DNA of 64,000 nt from Chlorobiota bacterium. Lineage in GTDB: Bacteria; Bacteroidota; Ignavibacteria; OLB7. A model generated the notes under the pieces. It had not been told where the DNA came from. It made no database searches and saw only the letters and a program-made list of their open reading frames with translations. Positions 17,164 through 25,850 of the stretch are shown one piece after another. Positions within the stretch are counted from its first letter, which is position 1. Every line of letters begins with the position of its first letter. The position numbers and the translations under genes are program-made. The stretch is from NCBI GenBank assembly GCA_016700335.1, contig CP065014.1, positions 409,001 through 473,000 of the forward strand, given 5' to 3'.

Positions 17164-18687
17164 ATGAGTAGTAATTTAATACAAAAGTACATTGATGGTC
17201 TGTTAACTGAGCCAGAAGAAATGGCATTATTTAATGAACTTTCAAATAATGATGAAATGCGTTTGGAACTTCGTGCATCATTGAAATTGAGAGAAACAAT
17301 ACAATCAAACTCAATTAATAGAGTTCCCCCAGAAGCTGTTACTAAATCACTTTTTTCTACATTAGGTTATAGTACCAATTCAATTGATATTATAAGTAGT
17401 AAAGACGAAAAAGAGAATTTAGTTTACAACGGTTTAAAACAAAATGAGAATACAATAAAGGAGAAAAAAAGATTTGGTGCTATAATTTTATTAGCCATTT
17501 TATCATCAGCAATAACAAGTTTAATTTTATGGGAATCTTATAATTCAAATCTTGTTAGTTCTAGAAAATTAAACAATACAATACCAGTAAAAGAGAATCC
17601 AAATCATTATAAGAATAATCAGATTGTTGAGGATGAAAAATTATCAGGTTCAAGTTTAATTGATAAAAATGGAAATCAAGATAGAATCAATCAAAATGTT
17701 GAACCGCCAAATATTTTAGTAGATAAGAATTTAATAACTGATAAAAATTTCCAGAGTAATTTTTTAAATGAAAATCATAAAAAATTAAATGCTAAAGGTT
17801 TCGGAATTACTAAAAATAGAGATGATAAGTTTAATAGTTTATCAAGTAATTTTAAAGATAATTCAAGTATAGATAACAAAAGTTTTGTTATTAAATCCAT
17901 TAAAAAAAATAAAAATATTGTAAATAATAAATCAAACAATTTATTAAATCAAAGCAAAGAAATTGAAAGTTCAAATGAAAAAGTGATTGAGCAAATTGAA
18001 ATAAATAGTATGATTCCACAAAGTGTTTTAGGTTATACTTCTAACAGAGAATTAACTTTTATTGATAAAAAGGAAATTGTAGAATTCAAAAAAATAGAGC
18101 CATTAATAGTAGATGAAAATTTAAAAGATAAAATGTTACAAAGTAAAACTATTAATAAAGAAAAATGGATGTTTGGAATAAGAACAATTTTTGAAGGTGT
18201 AATTACTGGAGAAAAATTTGAAAGGAAAAATATTAATACTTCTTCAATTAATAATTTGGCATTATCAGCTGGTTATATTATCAATTCGAATTGGAAAGCA
18301 GGTGCAGAGTTTGGAGAAGAGTCTTTTCCAATGCTTTTTAAGGGTAAAGATTCATCTGTTCAAAAAGTTAATTCAGTAAACTTTTATGGAGCTTTTGTTC
18401 AACATTCGTTTGTTCCAATTTCAAATTTAAGTTTCTTTGAATTGCAAAATAAAATATTGCTTGGGATTACAAATTATGGACTTTGTGTAAAATATTCCCC
18501 TACAATATCTTATCAACCGTTAAGAAATTTACAATTGATTTTAGGACCAGAATTCACAGTAAATTCTTTTAGTGATGAGCCAAATGTAGATTTTAAAATG
18601 CCAGGTAAATTAGAAAGAAAAATGGATGGTCCAATTCATACACCTGTTAAAATTGGATTTAGTTTAGGAGCAGATATAAAATTTTAA
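17164..18687 (+). CDS. Dual membrane-spanning anti-sigma factor (Dma-like)
   Basis: This 507-residue protein has four parts. Residues 1-65 are a cytoplasmic anti-sigma-like helical head (IQKYIDGLLTEPEEMALFNELSNNDEMRLELRASLKLRETI). Residues about 105-123 are one transmembrane helix (FGAIILLAILSSAITSLIL). Residues about 125-335 are a disordered, Asn/Lys/Ser-rich stretch long enough to cross the periplasm. Residues about 335-507 are a beta-strand domain (WMFGIRTIFEGVI, LALSAGYIINSNWKAGAEFG, VNFYGAFVQHSF) ending in Phe, as outer-membrane barrel proteins do. I infer that one chain connects the sigma factor encoded 59 bp upstream with the outer membrane. A family described in Bacteroides has this layout. 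The trigger is unknown. No catalytic motif is visible. Confidence 0.75.
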   Translation: MSSNLIQKYIDGLLTEPEEMALFNELSNNDEMRLELRASLKLRETIQSNSINRVPPEAVTKSLFSTLGYSTNSIDIISSKDEKENLVYNGLKQNENTIKEKKRFGAIILLAILSSAITSLILWESYNSNLVSSRKLNNTIPVKENPNHYKNNQIVEDEKLSGSSLIDKNGNQDRINQNVEPPNILVDKNLITDKNFQSNFLNENHKKLNAKGFGITKNRDDKFNSLSSNFKDNSSIDNKSFVIKSIKKNKNIVNNKSNNLLNQSKEIESSNEKVIEQIEINSMIPQSVLGYTSNRELTFIDKKEIVEFKKIEPLIVDENLKDKMLQSKTINKEKWMFGIRTIFEGVITGEKFERKNINTSSINNLALSAGYIINSNWKAGAEFGEESFPMLFKGKDSSVQKVNSVNFYGAFVQHSFVPISNLSFFELQNKILLGITNYGLCVKYSPTISYQPLRNLQLILGPEFTVNSFSDEPNVDFKMPGKLERKMDGPIHTPVKIGFSLGADIKF

Positions 18688-18729
18688 GTTCTCGAAAAAA
18701 TAATATTAAATTATTTTAAAAATATAAAA

Positions 18730-19743
18730 ATGAATAAACGTGATTTTCTTAAAGTAGCTGGTTTGGCAAGTGCAGGTTCGTTAATATCAACTGATGTAAT
18801 TCAAAATATAGCTAATGCAAATCAAGTAACAAATCCAAATTGTGTACTAATACCGAGCGAAACTGCTGGACCTTTCCCATTAGATTTGAGTGCAAATAAT
18901 TTTTATTTTAGACAAGATATTAGGGAAGATCAAGTTGGCGTAAAGTTGAATTTAAAACTTAGAATTATTGGTTTTGATAATTGCCTTCCAATGCAAAATT
19001 TAAGAGTAAATATTTGGCATTGCAATAAAGATGGCTTGTACTCTGGGTATGACAATAATATGAATGCTGGACAAGCTGGTAAAACATTTAATCGTGGATA
19101 TCAACTTACAGATCTAAATGGTGAAGTAAATTTTATTACTAATTTTCCGGGATGGTATAATGGAAGAGTATGTCATATACATTTTCAAGTTTATGTTAGT
19201 TCAGTTTATTCAGCTGTATCTCAATTGACATTCCCAGTTGATGCTAAAAATAAATTGTATACAGATAATCCAACATTTTATATGAAAGGTCCTGATGCAA
19301 CATTGCCATCACAAGATGGAATATTTTCAGACGGATACAATTTTCAAATTTCAACTTTGACAGTTAATTCAGATGGAAGTTATAATGGAACTTTAGAAGT
19401 AACAGTTAAGGGAGCAGGGAAAAGCACAGCGGGTCTTGCAAATCATGAACCAGAAACTGGGGGATATTTTAAATTAGAACAAAATGTACCGAATCCATTT
19501 TCGAATGAAACCGCAATTCCATTTGATTTAATTAATAGTGGAGAAGTTAGCCTTCAATTATGGGATTTATCTGGTAAAATATTAACTGAAATAAATAAAG
19601 GAGTTTTAAATGCTGGAAAACATAGTATCAAAATAGATTTTGGATTACTTGGTTTACCAATAACAAATTATGTTTATCAGCTAAAGATTAAAAATAAAGA
19701 TGGAGTTTTTACTCAATGTAAAATGATGACTATATCAAAATAA
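18730..19743 (+). CDS. Intradiol ring-cleavage dioxygenase-like protein with T9SS sorting domain
   Basis: Residues 1-28 form a Tat-like signal (NKRDFLKVAGLASAG, with KR instead of RR). Residues about 40-230 resemble the protocatechuate/catechol dioxygenase fold: P-G-P at SETAGPFP, LRVNIWHCNKDGLYSGYD with Y104, and GWYNGRVCHIHF with Y143, H149 and H151. These four residues correspond to the non-haem Fe(III) ligands. Residues about 245-337 are a T9SS type A sorting domain (FKLEQNVPNPFSNETAIPFDL). It should therefore be exported and displayed on the surface. The combination suggests oxidation of an aromatic substrate outside the cell. The gene lies 42 bp after the anti-sigma gene. Activity is inferred, not shown. 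Confidence 0.82.
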   Translation: MNKRDFLKVAGLASAGSLISTDVIQNIANANQVTNPNCVLIPSETAGPFPLDLSANNFYFRQDIREDQVGVKLNLKLRIIGFDNCLPMQNLRVNIWHCNKDGLYSGYDNNMNAGQAGKTFNRGYQLTDLNGEVNFITNFPGWYNGRVCHIHFQVYVSSVYSAVSQLTFPVDAKNKLYTDNPTFYMKGPDATLPSQDGIFSDGYNFQISTLTVNSDGSYNGTLEVTVKGAGKSTAGLANHEPETGGYFKLEQNVPNPFSNETAIPFDLINSGEVSLQLWDLSGKILTEINKGVLNAGKHSIKIDFGLLGLPITNYVYQLKIKNKDGVFTQCKMMTISK

Positions 19744-19861
19744 AATTTGTGAATAGAAATTGTTATTTAAAAGTACTTAACAAACGAAATAAACAAACAG
19801 ATAAAATTATATTAATTTGAATCAGAAACTCGAGACTGATTTCACTTAATATCCAAACAAA

Positions 19862-20269
19862 ATGGAAAGAAGAGAATTTTTAATGAAACTTGGAGCAGGA
19901 GCAGCTTTAACTTTAGCAGTAGGATGTTTGGAATCGTGTTCTAGCTCAACTGCACCTACAGAAATTGATTTCACGATTGACTTAAATCAAGATCAGTTTA
20001 AAAGTTTAAATACAAATGGCAGTTATTTAATATATAATGGTGTAGTTATTTCAAAAGGAATTGACGGAGCATTTTATGCTGCTACTGTAATTTGTTCTCA
20101 TGAAAATGAAAAAAAAGTTTTGTACGATAAGTCTAAGAATCAATATATATGTTCTGCTCATGGAGCAACATTTGATTTGACAGGTAAAGGAACCAATAAA
20201 AATGGTAGTAGTGGTTTAACAATTTATAAAACATTACTTAATGGAACAATTCTAAGAGTATATTATTAA
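19862..20269 (+). CDS. Rieske [2Fe-2S] lipoprotein with Tat-type signal
   Basis: This 135-residue protein begins MERREFLMKLGAGAALTLA, a Tat RR-motif signal, followed by a lipobox (LAVGC, Cys22). The Rieske cluster ligands are C78-x-H80 and C97-x-x-H100 (CSHENE and YICSAHGATFD), which bind a 2Fe-2S cluster through two Cys and two His. The second loop has the usual GATFDLTGKG end. It is an electron-transfer protein anchored at a membrane, probably periplasmic. It lies 118 bp after the dioxygenase gene and 38 bp before an outer-membrane protein gene. Ring-cleaving intradiol enzymes do not need a reductase, so a direct electron-donor role to the neighbour is unproven. Confidence 0.88.
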   Translation: MERREFLMKLGAGAALTLAVGCLESCSSSTAPTEIDFTIDLNQDQFKSLNTNGSYLIYNGVVISKGIDGAFYAATVICSHENEKKVLYDKSKNQYICSAHGATFDLTGKGTNKNGSSGLTIYKTLLNGTILRVYY

Positions 20270-20307
20270 AAAGTAATTTACTTACCAAACTTAACAACTT
20301 AACAACT

Positions 20308-20958
20308 ATGAAAATTTATTTAGCGATAATATTTATCGCAATAGGAATTATGTGCCAAAAATTAAGTGCACAAGAAAAACCAGAAACATTAATTGATTTT
20401 TCATCAATTAAAACAATTGGGATTTATGTATCTCCAGAATATCAATTGGGTCAACTTAGTGGAGGATTTACAAATTTTGCTTCTGGATCAATAATGATTA
20501 CCATTAATAAGCGAATAGCATTTGGTGGAACTTTTTTAAGAAGTATTTCAGAAAATTATTCTCCAACGAACGTTAGCCCATTATTAGTAAGAAGTGAATT
20601 CATAGGTGGTAAAATAGAATATACAATTAACCCAGATAACCTTATTCACTTTTCATTTCCTGTGGTGGCTGGAGTAAGTAGAGTTTCATTAGATTCTGCA
20701 AATTTAGAAGATGATATGTGGGATTATAATGATCATTATTTTAAAAATAGATCATTAAAACAAAACAATCTTTTGATTTTACAAGCAGGAGCAAATGCCG
20801 AAGTCAATTTAATAAAATATGCAAAGTTCTATATAGGAACAAATTATCGATACTCAACAATAATTGGTAATGATGTTAAAGTTCTTGAAAACAATATAAA
20901 TCAAGGCTTGTCATTTAGTGTTGGAATAAAATTAGGACTTTTCGATTTTTCAATATAA
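20308..20958 (+). CDS. Outer-membrane beta-barrel protein
   Basis: This 216-residue protein has a signal peptide (MKIYLAIIFIAIGIMCQKLSAQ). The mature part has repeated amphipathic strands (FGGTFLRSISENYSP, LLVRSEFIGGKIEYTI, IHFSFPVVAGVSRV, KFYIGTNYRYSTI) and ends GLSFSVGIKLGLFDFSI. This is the style of small eight-stranded barrels. It is encoded 38 bp after the Rieske gene and 76 bp before a PepSY-like lipoprotein. No specific family is recognised; transport or adhesion are possible. Confidence 0.65.
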   Translation: MKIYLAIIFIAIGIMCQKLSAQEKPETLIDFSSIKTIGIYVSPEYQLGQLSGGFTNFASGSIMITINKRIAFGGTFLRSISENYSPTNVSPLLVRSEFIGGKIEYTINPDNLIHFSFPVVAGVSRVSLDSANLEDDMWDYNDHYFKNRSLKQNNLLILQAGANAEVNLIKYAKFYIGTNYRYSTIIGNDVKVLENNINQGLSFSVGIKLGLFDFSI

Positions 20959-21034
20959 AATTTTACAATTTGTCAGTTGTTTACAACTGTTCAAATATAG
21001 AATTCCTCAAATAAACTTAACAAAAAAAACAACA

Positions 21035-21682
21035 ATGAAAACAAATTTATTAGCGGTGCTTTCAGCACTCGTATTGGGAGGTGCATTCTTAACTGGATGT
21101 CAAGAAAGTGTATTATCAACAGACAATCAAAATGGATTAGATAAAAATTCTTGGATTTCAGATTTCCAAGATTCAAATAGTAATTTAGATTATGGTCATT
21201 ATGAAAAAAAGGGATTTGAAGATAAAGGTAAAGGAAGAAGAGGACATCATTGTCCAGGTAGAGATAGCTTAAATAATGGATGTATGGGTATTCCAGATTC
21301 ATTAGTACCCCAAATAATCAAAGATAATTTTACTGTCAAATATCCTGGAATAACACCAAAATGGAGTAAACGTGATACAACTTATTCAGCAAGATTTACT
21401 ACAACTGATAGTTTGAAAACTGAAGCAATATTTAATTTAAGTGGAATTTTGTTAACTATTGAAACTCATGTAGGAATAGACAAACTTCCGGTGGTTATTT
21501 CTGACAAAATCAAATTAGAATACTCAAGTTATACAATTAAACATTTGGAAATTGTGAATGATGTAATTAAAGGAATCTCTAATTATGAAGTAGTAATTAT
21601 TGGTGGAGATAGAACAGGGTATAAGCTTGTTTATGATTCTGTAGGAAATTTACTTGAAAAAAAAGAATTGAGAAGAAGATAA
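21035..21682 (+). CDS. PepSY-like lipoprotein
   Basis: This 215-residue protein has a lipobox (FLTGC). After a Gly/Lys/His-rich segment (KGKGRRGHHCPGRDSLNNGC) comes a PepSY/BLIP-like domain: LVPQIIKDNFTVKYPGITPKWSKRDTTYSARF and, later, PVVISDKIKLEYSSYTIKHLEIV with ISNYEVVIIGG. Proteins of this group bind other proteins or act as inhibitors in the periplasm. It is the last gene of the six-gene unit and is followed by a hairpin and T tract. Two Cys (in HHCPG and NNGC) could form a disulfide or bind a metal with the neighbouring His pair. Confidence 0.7.
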   Translation: MKTNLLAVLSALVLGGAFLTGCQESVLSTDNQNGLDKNSWISDFQDSNSNLDYGHYEKKGFEDKGKGRRGHHCPGRDSLNNGCMGIPDSLVPQIIKDNFTVKYPGITPKWSKRDTTYSARFTTTDSLKTEAIFNLSGILLTIETHVGIDKLPVVISDKIKLEYSSYTIKHLEIVNDVIKGISNYEVVIIGGDRTGYKLVYDSVGNLLEKKELRRR

Positions 21683-21726
21683 TCTCAAAATTATAATGAC
21701 TATTTAAAATTTTGGTAATAAATAAA

Positions 21727-21764
21727 GATGGATTTACTTCTGTAAGTAAATTCGTCTTTTTTTT
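21727..21764 (+). terminator. Terminator of the six-gene unit
   Basis: GATGGATTTACTT pairs with AAGTAAATTCGTC (13 positions, two G-T wobbles) around a 4-nt loop, followed by a run of T. It defines the end of the 16.5-21.7 kb operon. Confidence 0.9.
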
Positions 21765-21865
21765 ACTAAAATTATTTTTAGAAAACATAAAAAAGAAGTT
21801 AAATTCTCATAGTGAAAGTAAAACTGAATTTTAAATATATTTAATATTCAATGAATTAGAATCAA

Positions 21866-21898
21866 TTGCTTATTATTAAAATTCAATTTGTAATTTTG
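21866..21898 (+). promoter_or_regulatory. gap promoter candidate (TTG-N22-TAATTTTG)
   Basis: TTG at 21866-21868 and TAATTTTG at 21891-21898 lie 61 nt upstream of the start. The -7 match is full; the 22-nt spacing is at the upper end. Confidence 0.5.
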
Positions 21899-21958
21899 CA
21901 ATTCAAGAAAAGATAATTAAGAAATATTTTTTACAACAATAATTTTTTTACAAATTTA

Positions 21959-22954
21959 ATGGCAATTCGCATAGCAATTAACGGCTTTGGTCGTATTGGT
22001 CGCCTAGTTTTTCGTCACGCAATAGCTAACAAAGATAAGTTTGATTTCGTGGGAATAAATGATTTAACTGATGCAAAAACACTTGCACATTTGTTAAAGT
22101 ACGACTCCGTACATGGTCTTTTTAAAGGGGATGTTGAAGTTGATGGAAATGATTTAATTGTTAATGGAGATAGAATTAAAATTTCATCATCAAAAACAAT
22201 TGAAGATATTGGATGGGGAGAAATAGATGTTGCTATTGAATCTACTGGAGTTTTTACAGATAGATTAAGTTTGACAAAACATCTTAATGCAGGAGCTAGA
22301 AAAGTTGTGTTAACAGCACCTGCTAAAGACGAAATGGATGCTACAGTTGTGCTTGGAGTAAATGATTATATATTAACATCTGAGTCAAAAATTGTTTCCA
22401 ATGCTTCATGTACTACTAATTGTTTAGCACCTATGGTAAAAATTTTAATGGATAATTTTGGTATTCAATCAGGTTTTATGACAACAGTACATTCATATAC
22501 AAACGATCAAAACATATTAGATTTGCCTCACAAAGACTTACGCAGATCTAGAGCAGCAGCAGTAAACATTATCCCAACTTCAACTGGTGCAGCAAAAGCA
22601 TTAGGGTTAGTTATACCTGAAGTTAAAGGAAAGTTAGATGGTATGGCAATGAGAGTTCCAACTCCAGATGGTTCTGTAACTGATTTTACGGCTATTCTTG
22701 AAAGATCTGCTACTAAGGAGGAAATTAATGCAAAATTTAAAGAGGCAGCAAATGGAGCAATGAAAAATATTCTTCAATACACTGAAGATCCAATAGTTTC
22801 ATCTGATATTATAGGAAATCCACATTCTTGTATTTTAGATGCAGATTGTACAATGGTAATTGGAAATCATATTAAAATAATTGGTTGGTACGATAATGAG
22901 TTCGGATACTCAAGCCGCATTGTAGATCTTGTTGAAAAAATTTCAAGTTTGTAG
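21959..22954 (+). CDS. gap: Glyceraldehyde-3-phosphate dehydrogenase
   Basis: This 331-residue NAD-dependent enzyme of glycolysis converts GAP to 1,3-bisphosphoglycerate. Family markers are the NAD fold INGFGRIGR, the ESTGVFT loop, the catalytic SNASCTTNCLAPM with C151, the conserved TVHSYTNDQ with its histidine, RSRAAAVNIIPTSTGAAKA, and WYDNEFGYSSR near the end. Length and order are standard. It has its own promoter and terminator, so it is monocistronic. Cytoplasmic. Confidence 0.99.
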   Translation: MAIRIAINGFGRIGRLVFRHAIANKDKFDFVGINDLTDAKTLAHLLKYDSVHGLFKGDVEVDGNDLIVNGDRIKISSSKTIEDIGWGEIDVAIESTGVFTDRLSLTKHLNAGARKVVLTAPAKDEMDATVVLGVNDYILTSESKIVSNASCTTNCLAPMVKILMDNFGIQSGFMTTVHSYTNDQNILDLPHKDLRRSRAAAVNIIPTSTGAAKALGLVIPEVKGKLDGMAMRVPTPDGSVTDFTAILERSATKEEINAKFKEAANGAMKNILQYTEDPIVSSDIIGNPHSCILDADCTMVIGNHIKIIGWYDNEFGYSSRIVDLVEKISSL

Positions 22955-22976
22955 TTTGAAAGTAATTTTATTTATT

Positions 22977-23010
22977 AAAGGATTAGGAATTAATATCTAA
23001 TCCTTTTTTT
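22977..23010 (+). terminator. Terminator after gap
   Basis: AAAGGATTAG (22977-22986) pairs with CTAATCCTTT (22997-23006), with a 10-nt loop and a run of T. It overlaps the last codons of the convergent VanZ-like gene. Confidence 0.93.
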
Positions 23011-23381
23011 ATTCTACTTTTATAAATCAAATATATTAATACTCCTGCCAATCCACTTCCAATCGAATCTGCTAACCAGTCTCTGTAATCACAGGTTCTG
23101 TTAGGAACAAAATATTGATGAAGTTCATCTGTAATTCCAAATATAGAAGTTGCAATAAAAGAAATTAAAAGAATTTTAATTAAAGATTTTTTTACAAAAA
23201 TATTTCTAAAAGAAATGAACATAAATAGCATCATTAAAAAATATGCTCCAAAATGGTTTAACTTATCCCAAATCTCAAAAACTCCACTGGGATGCAAATT
23301 TGATTGTGAACTTAATGCAAATATTAATGAACAATATAATATAATTGGAGAATGGAACTTGAAATATTGTTTTAATTTCAT
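22983..23381 (-). CDS. VanZ-like family membrane protein
   Basis: This 132-residue protein has about four transmembrane helices. The VanZ signature is intact: IWDKLNHFGAYFLM (a DK...H pair after the first helix) and GITDELHQYFVPNRTCDYRDWLADSIGSGLAG (the E-x-x-Q and D-x-x-A-D motif). The family is associated with teicoplanin resistance in Firmicutes, but its function elsewhere is unknown. The gene overlaps the preceding nnr gene by 4 bp (ATGA). The coding end overlaps the gap terminator hairpin. Confidence 0.9.
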   Translation of the reverse strand: MKLKQYFKFHSPIILYCSLIFALSSQSNLHPSGVFEIWDKLNHFGAYFLMMLFMFISFRNIFVKKSLIKILLISFIATSIFGITDELHQYFVPNRTCDYRDWLADSIGSGLAGVLIYLIYKSRIKKGLDINS

Positions 23382-24901
23382 TCTGAAATGTATATGAAAG
23401 CTTTGTATAAATTTGCAATTATATCTGAAGTTGTAACTGATTTGGTCCCTTTAAAATTAAGTGATAAATCACCAGAAAAAGAATGTGCAAACACTGAAGT
23501 TAGTACTGAGTTGAAAGCATTGCCACTATTTTGAGCTACCAACGAACCAATAACACCCGCAAGAGCATCACCAGATCCAGCTGTAGCCATTGATGAATTA
23601 CCAACTGAGTTTATATATACGAAACCATTAGTATCCGCAACAACTGTAGGAGCACCTTTTAAAACAGTAATACAATGAAATCTTTTAGAAGAAATTTTTG
23701 CAATTTCAATTGGATTCATAGCTATTTCTTCAGTAGGTATTTTCAATAAACGTGACATTTCACTATGATGAGGTGTAATAATTAGTTCCGATTTATGTTT
23801 CGAAATTTCATCTGGGTTTTCATTAAACGCGTTAAGTCCATCTGCATCTAAAACAATTGGAACTTTGGAATTAATTAATAAATCAGAAATGAAATTCTTT
23901 AGAGTTTCGCTTTTACCTAAGCCACATCCAACAACTAATGATTTAGCAGAATCAAGTAAATCAGAATATGAACTGAATGGTTGATCTTCAAATGTACCTT
24001 TTAAATTTGCTTTTAAATTAAAAGAAATAATTTCGTTTCTATGGTTCGTATTACATCCAAATGGAGTTATCAAATAAACAATTCCAGCACCTGATTCTAA
24101 TGAAGCTTCAGAAGCTATTGAAGCAGCACCACTCATACCTATAGATCCGCCAATTATAACTGTTTTACCACGCTGATACTTATGTTGAGTAGGTGAAAAT
24201 TTTTCTATTCCATTAGAGGCAATCTCTTTATCTAATAAAACCAAATTAGATTTGAAAAAATAATCACTAACTCCAATATGAACTACTTTCACTTTCCCAC
24301 AATATATTCTACCAAGATTAAAAAATAAACCAGGTTTGTAAGAACCCATTGTAATTGTTAAATCTGCTTTAAAACAAATCTCATTAAATATTAAACCAGT
24401 ATCAGCATTCAAACCAGTTGGAACATCTATAGAAATTCTAAAACAATTCTTATTGTTCGCCCAAGTAATAATGTCAGAATATAATTCATTTAAATTTCCA
24501 ATTGCACCAATACCTAAAATTGCATCAATAATAATTTCATAATCTTGATCATTAATCTTTTTATTATGAAAATTAATTTTATCAGAATACAAATTTTTAA
24601 GGATTGTAAATTGATAAAGTGATTCTTTTGTTAAATCCCATTCATCATGTAACATAATGCAATCAACATTCATATTTGCAATTATACAATGTCTAGCTAA
24701 TGCAAAACCATCTCCACCATTATTCCCTTTACCACAAATAATAAGTATTTTAATATTTTCTAAAGAAGGAAAAACTTTAGCTAATTCATCAAAAACACCT
24801 CTTGAAGCATTCTCCATTAATGTAATTGAAGACAAACCATAATCATTTATAAGATTAGAATCTATTTCTTTTGATTTTTGAATTGTATTTAAATATTTCA
24901 T
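23378..24901 (-). CDS. nnr: Bifunctional NAD(P)H-hydrate epimerase/dehydratase
   Basis: This 507-residue protein repairs hydrated NADH and NADPH. The N-terminal YjeF-N epimerase domain has CGKGNNGGDGFALARHC and ISIDVPTGLNADTG. The C-terminal ribokinase-like dehydratase domain (about 225-507) has GRGKT-type PTQHKYQRGKTVIIGGS, GASIASEASLESGAGIVYL, VGCGLGKSETL, DADGLNAF, TPHHSEMSRLL and GNSSMATAGSGDALAGVIG, with the catalytic Asp in AGSGDALAG. Both domains look complete. A TAATTTTG lies exactly 4 nt before the ATG. It is followed by the VanZ-like gene with a 4-bp overlap. Confidence 0.95.
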   Translation of the reverse strand: MKYLNTIQKSKEIDSNLINDYGLSSITLMENASRGVFDELAKVFPSLENIKILIICGKGNNGGDGFALARHCIIANMNVDCIMLHDEWDLTKESLYQFTILKNLYSDKINFHNKKINDQDYEIIIDAILGIGAIGNLNELYSDIITWANNKNCFRISIDVPTGLNADTGLIFNEICFKADLTITMGSYKPGLFFNLGRIYCGKVKVVHIGVSDYFFKSNLVLLDKEIASNGIEKFSPTQHKYQRGKTVIIGGSIGMSGAASIASEASLESGAGIVYLITPFGCNTNHRNEIISFNLKANLKGTFEDQPFSSYSDLLDSAKSLVVGCGLGKSETLKNFISDLLINSKVPIVLDADGLNAFNENPDEISKHKSELIITPHHSEMSRLLKIPTEEIAMNPIEIAKISSKRFHCITVLKGAPTVVADTNGFVYINSVGNSSMATAGSGDALAGVIGSLVAQNSGNAFNSVLTSVFAHSFSGDLSLNFKGTKSVTTSDIIANLYKAFIYISE

Positions 24902-24905
24902 GCAT

Positions 24906-24913
24906 CAAAATTA
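24906..24913 (-). promoter_or_regulatory. -7 element 4 nt before nnr start
   Basis: TAATTTTG on the minus strand, followed by four bases and the ATG. It would place transcription start at or next to the start codon (leaderless). Confidence 0.45.
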
Positions 24914-25023
24914 AATAATTGAGTTTACTTCTTAATATAAAGTTAGTAAAAAGTTGTATATATTAGTATGTAAATAACTTGTATGAAAAAAAATCATAAG
25001 TTAAGAATTAAAGATATATTTAA

Positions 25024-25031
25024 TAATTTTG
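25024..25031 (+). promoter_or_regulatory. -7 element 9 nt before rhomboid gene
   Basis: TAATTTTG, nine bases before the ATG at 25041. It implies a leader of only a few nucleotides. Confidence 0.4.
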
Positions 25032-25040
25032 TAATTAAAA

Positions 25041-25766
25041 ATGATACCTATAAAAGATGATAATGTTGTTGGAGGTTTACCCTTTGTAAATTATTCATTC
25101 ATTGTAATAAATTTATTAGTTTTTGCATTGCTACAATTTCCTTTAATGGGTGATCCACAAAAAAGCAATGATTTTATAATGAATTTTGGAGCTGTCCCAA
25201 GTATAATCGAACAAAACCAAAAATTTTTTACAATAATAACTTCAATGTTTTTACATGGAGGAATAATGCACTTATTGGGTAATATGGTTTTTTTATGGAG
25301 GTTTGGAGATAATATTGAAAAAGTAATGGGAAGCTTTTTTTATTTTTTGTTTTATATGATTGGTGGAATAGTTGCATTGTTTGCTCATTTGATGACTAAC
25401 CATGGTAGTAACCTTCCTTGCGTTGGAGCAAGTGGTGCAATTTCGGCAGTCTTAGGTGCATATATCATAATGTTCCCAAAGAATAGAGTAAAGGTTCTCT
25501 GGATAGGATATGGTTTTGGAATGAGTGATGTTTCTGCTTTATACTTTCTAGGAATATGGGGAGCAATGCAATTTGTTAATGGCTTAGGGGCTTTAGGAGG
25601 AATTGCATCTGGAGTTGCCTTCTGGGCACATATTGGCGGATTTGTTGCTGGCGTTGTTGGGGGATATTTTTTAAGAAATAAAGCAGCAAGAATGAAAGTA
25701 ATTCCAATGTATAATCAAAATGAAAATTTTCAAAAAATTACTAATGATAGTAGCTTCAAAGATTGA
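25041..25766 (+). CDS. Rhomboid family intramembrane serine protease
   Basis: This 241-residue multi-pass protein has the rhomboid catalytic dyad: S131 in GASGAISAV and H197 in WAHIGGFVAG. The second-helix motif HLLGNMVFLW (H77 to W86) and GGIVALFAHL are also typical. The C-terminus is short and cytoplasmic (NKAARMKVIPMYNQ). It cleaves within the membrane; the substrate is unknown. It is divergently placed from nnr and ends at one of the strongest terminators in the window. Confidence 0.95.
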   Translation: MIPIKDDNVVGGLPFVNYSFIVINLLVFALLQFPLMGDPQKSNDFIMNFGAVPSIIEQNQKFFTIITSMFLHGGIMHLLGNMVFLWRFGDNIEKVMGSFFYFLFYMIGGIVALFAHLMTNHGSNLPCVGASGAISAVLGAYIIMFPKNRVKVLWIGYGFGMSDVSALYFLGIWGAMQFVNGLGALGGIASGVAFWAHIGGFVAGVVGGYFLRNKAARMKVIPMYNQNENFQKITNDSSFKD

Positions 25767-25815
25767 ACAAATGATAATTATGAATTTATTTATTCTGAAT
25801 TAAATAAAAAAAGAC

Positions 25816-25850
25816 AGTTGATAGAAAATTTTCTATCAACTTTTTTTTTT
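25816..25850 (+). terminator. Perfect palindromic terminator
   Basis: AGTTGATAGAAAA (25816-25828) pairs perfectly with TTTTCTATCAACT (25829-25841), followed by a T run to 25850. Confidence 0.95.

Noticed and set aside
22983..23381. Glycopeptide resistance gene because of VanZ similarity
   Set aside because: VanZ-like proteins are widespread and no van gene cluster is present, so no resistance role is claimed.
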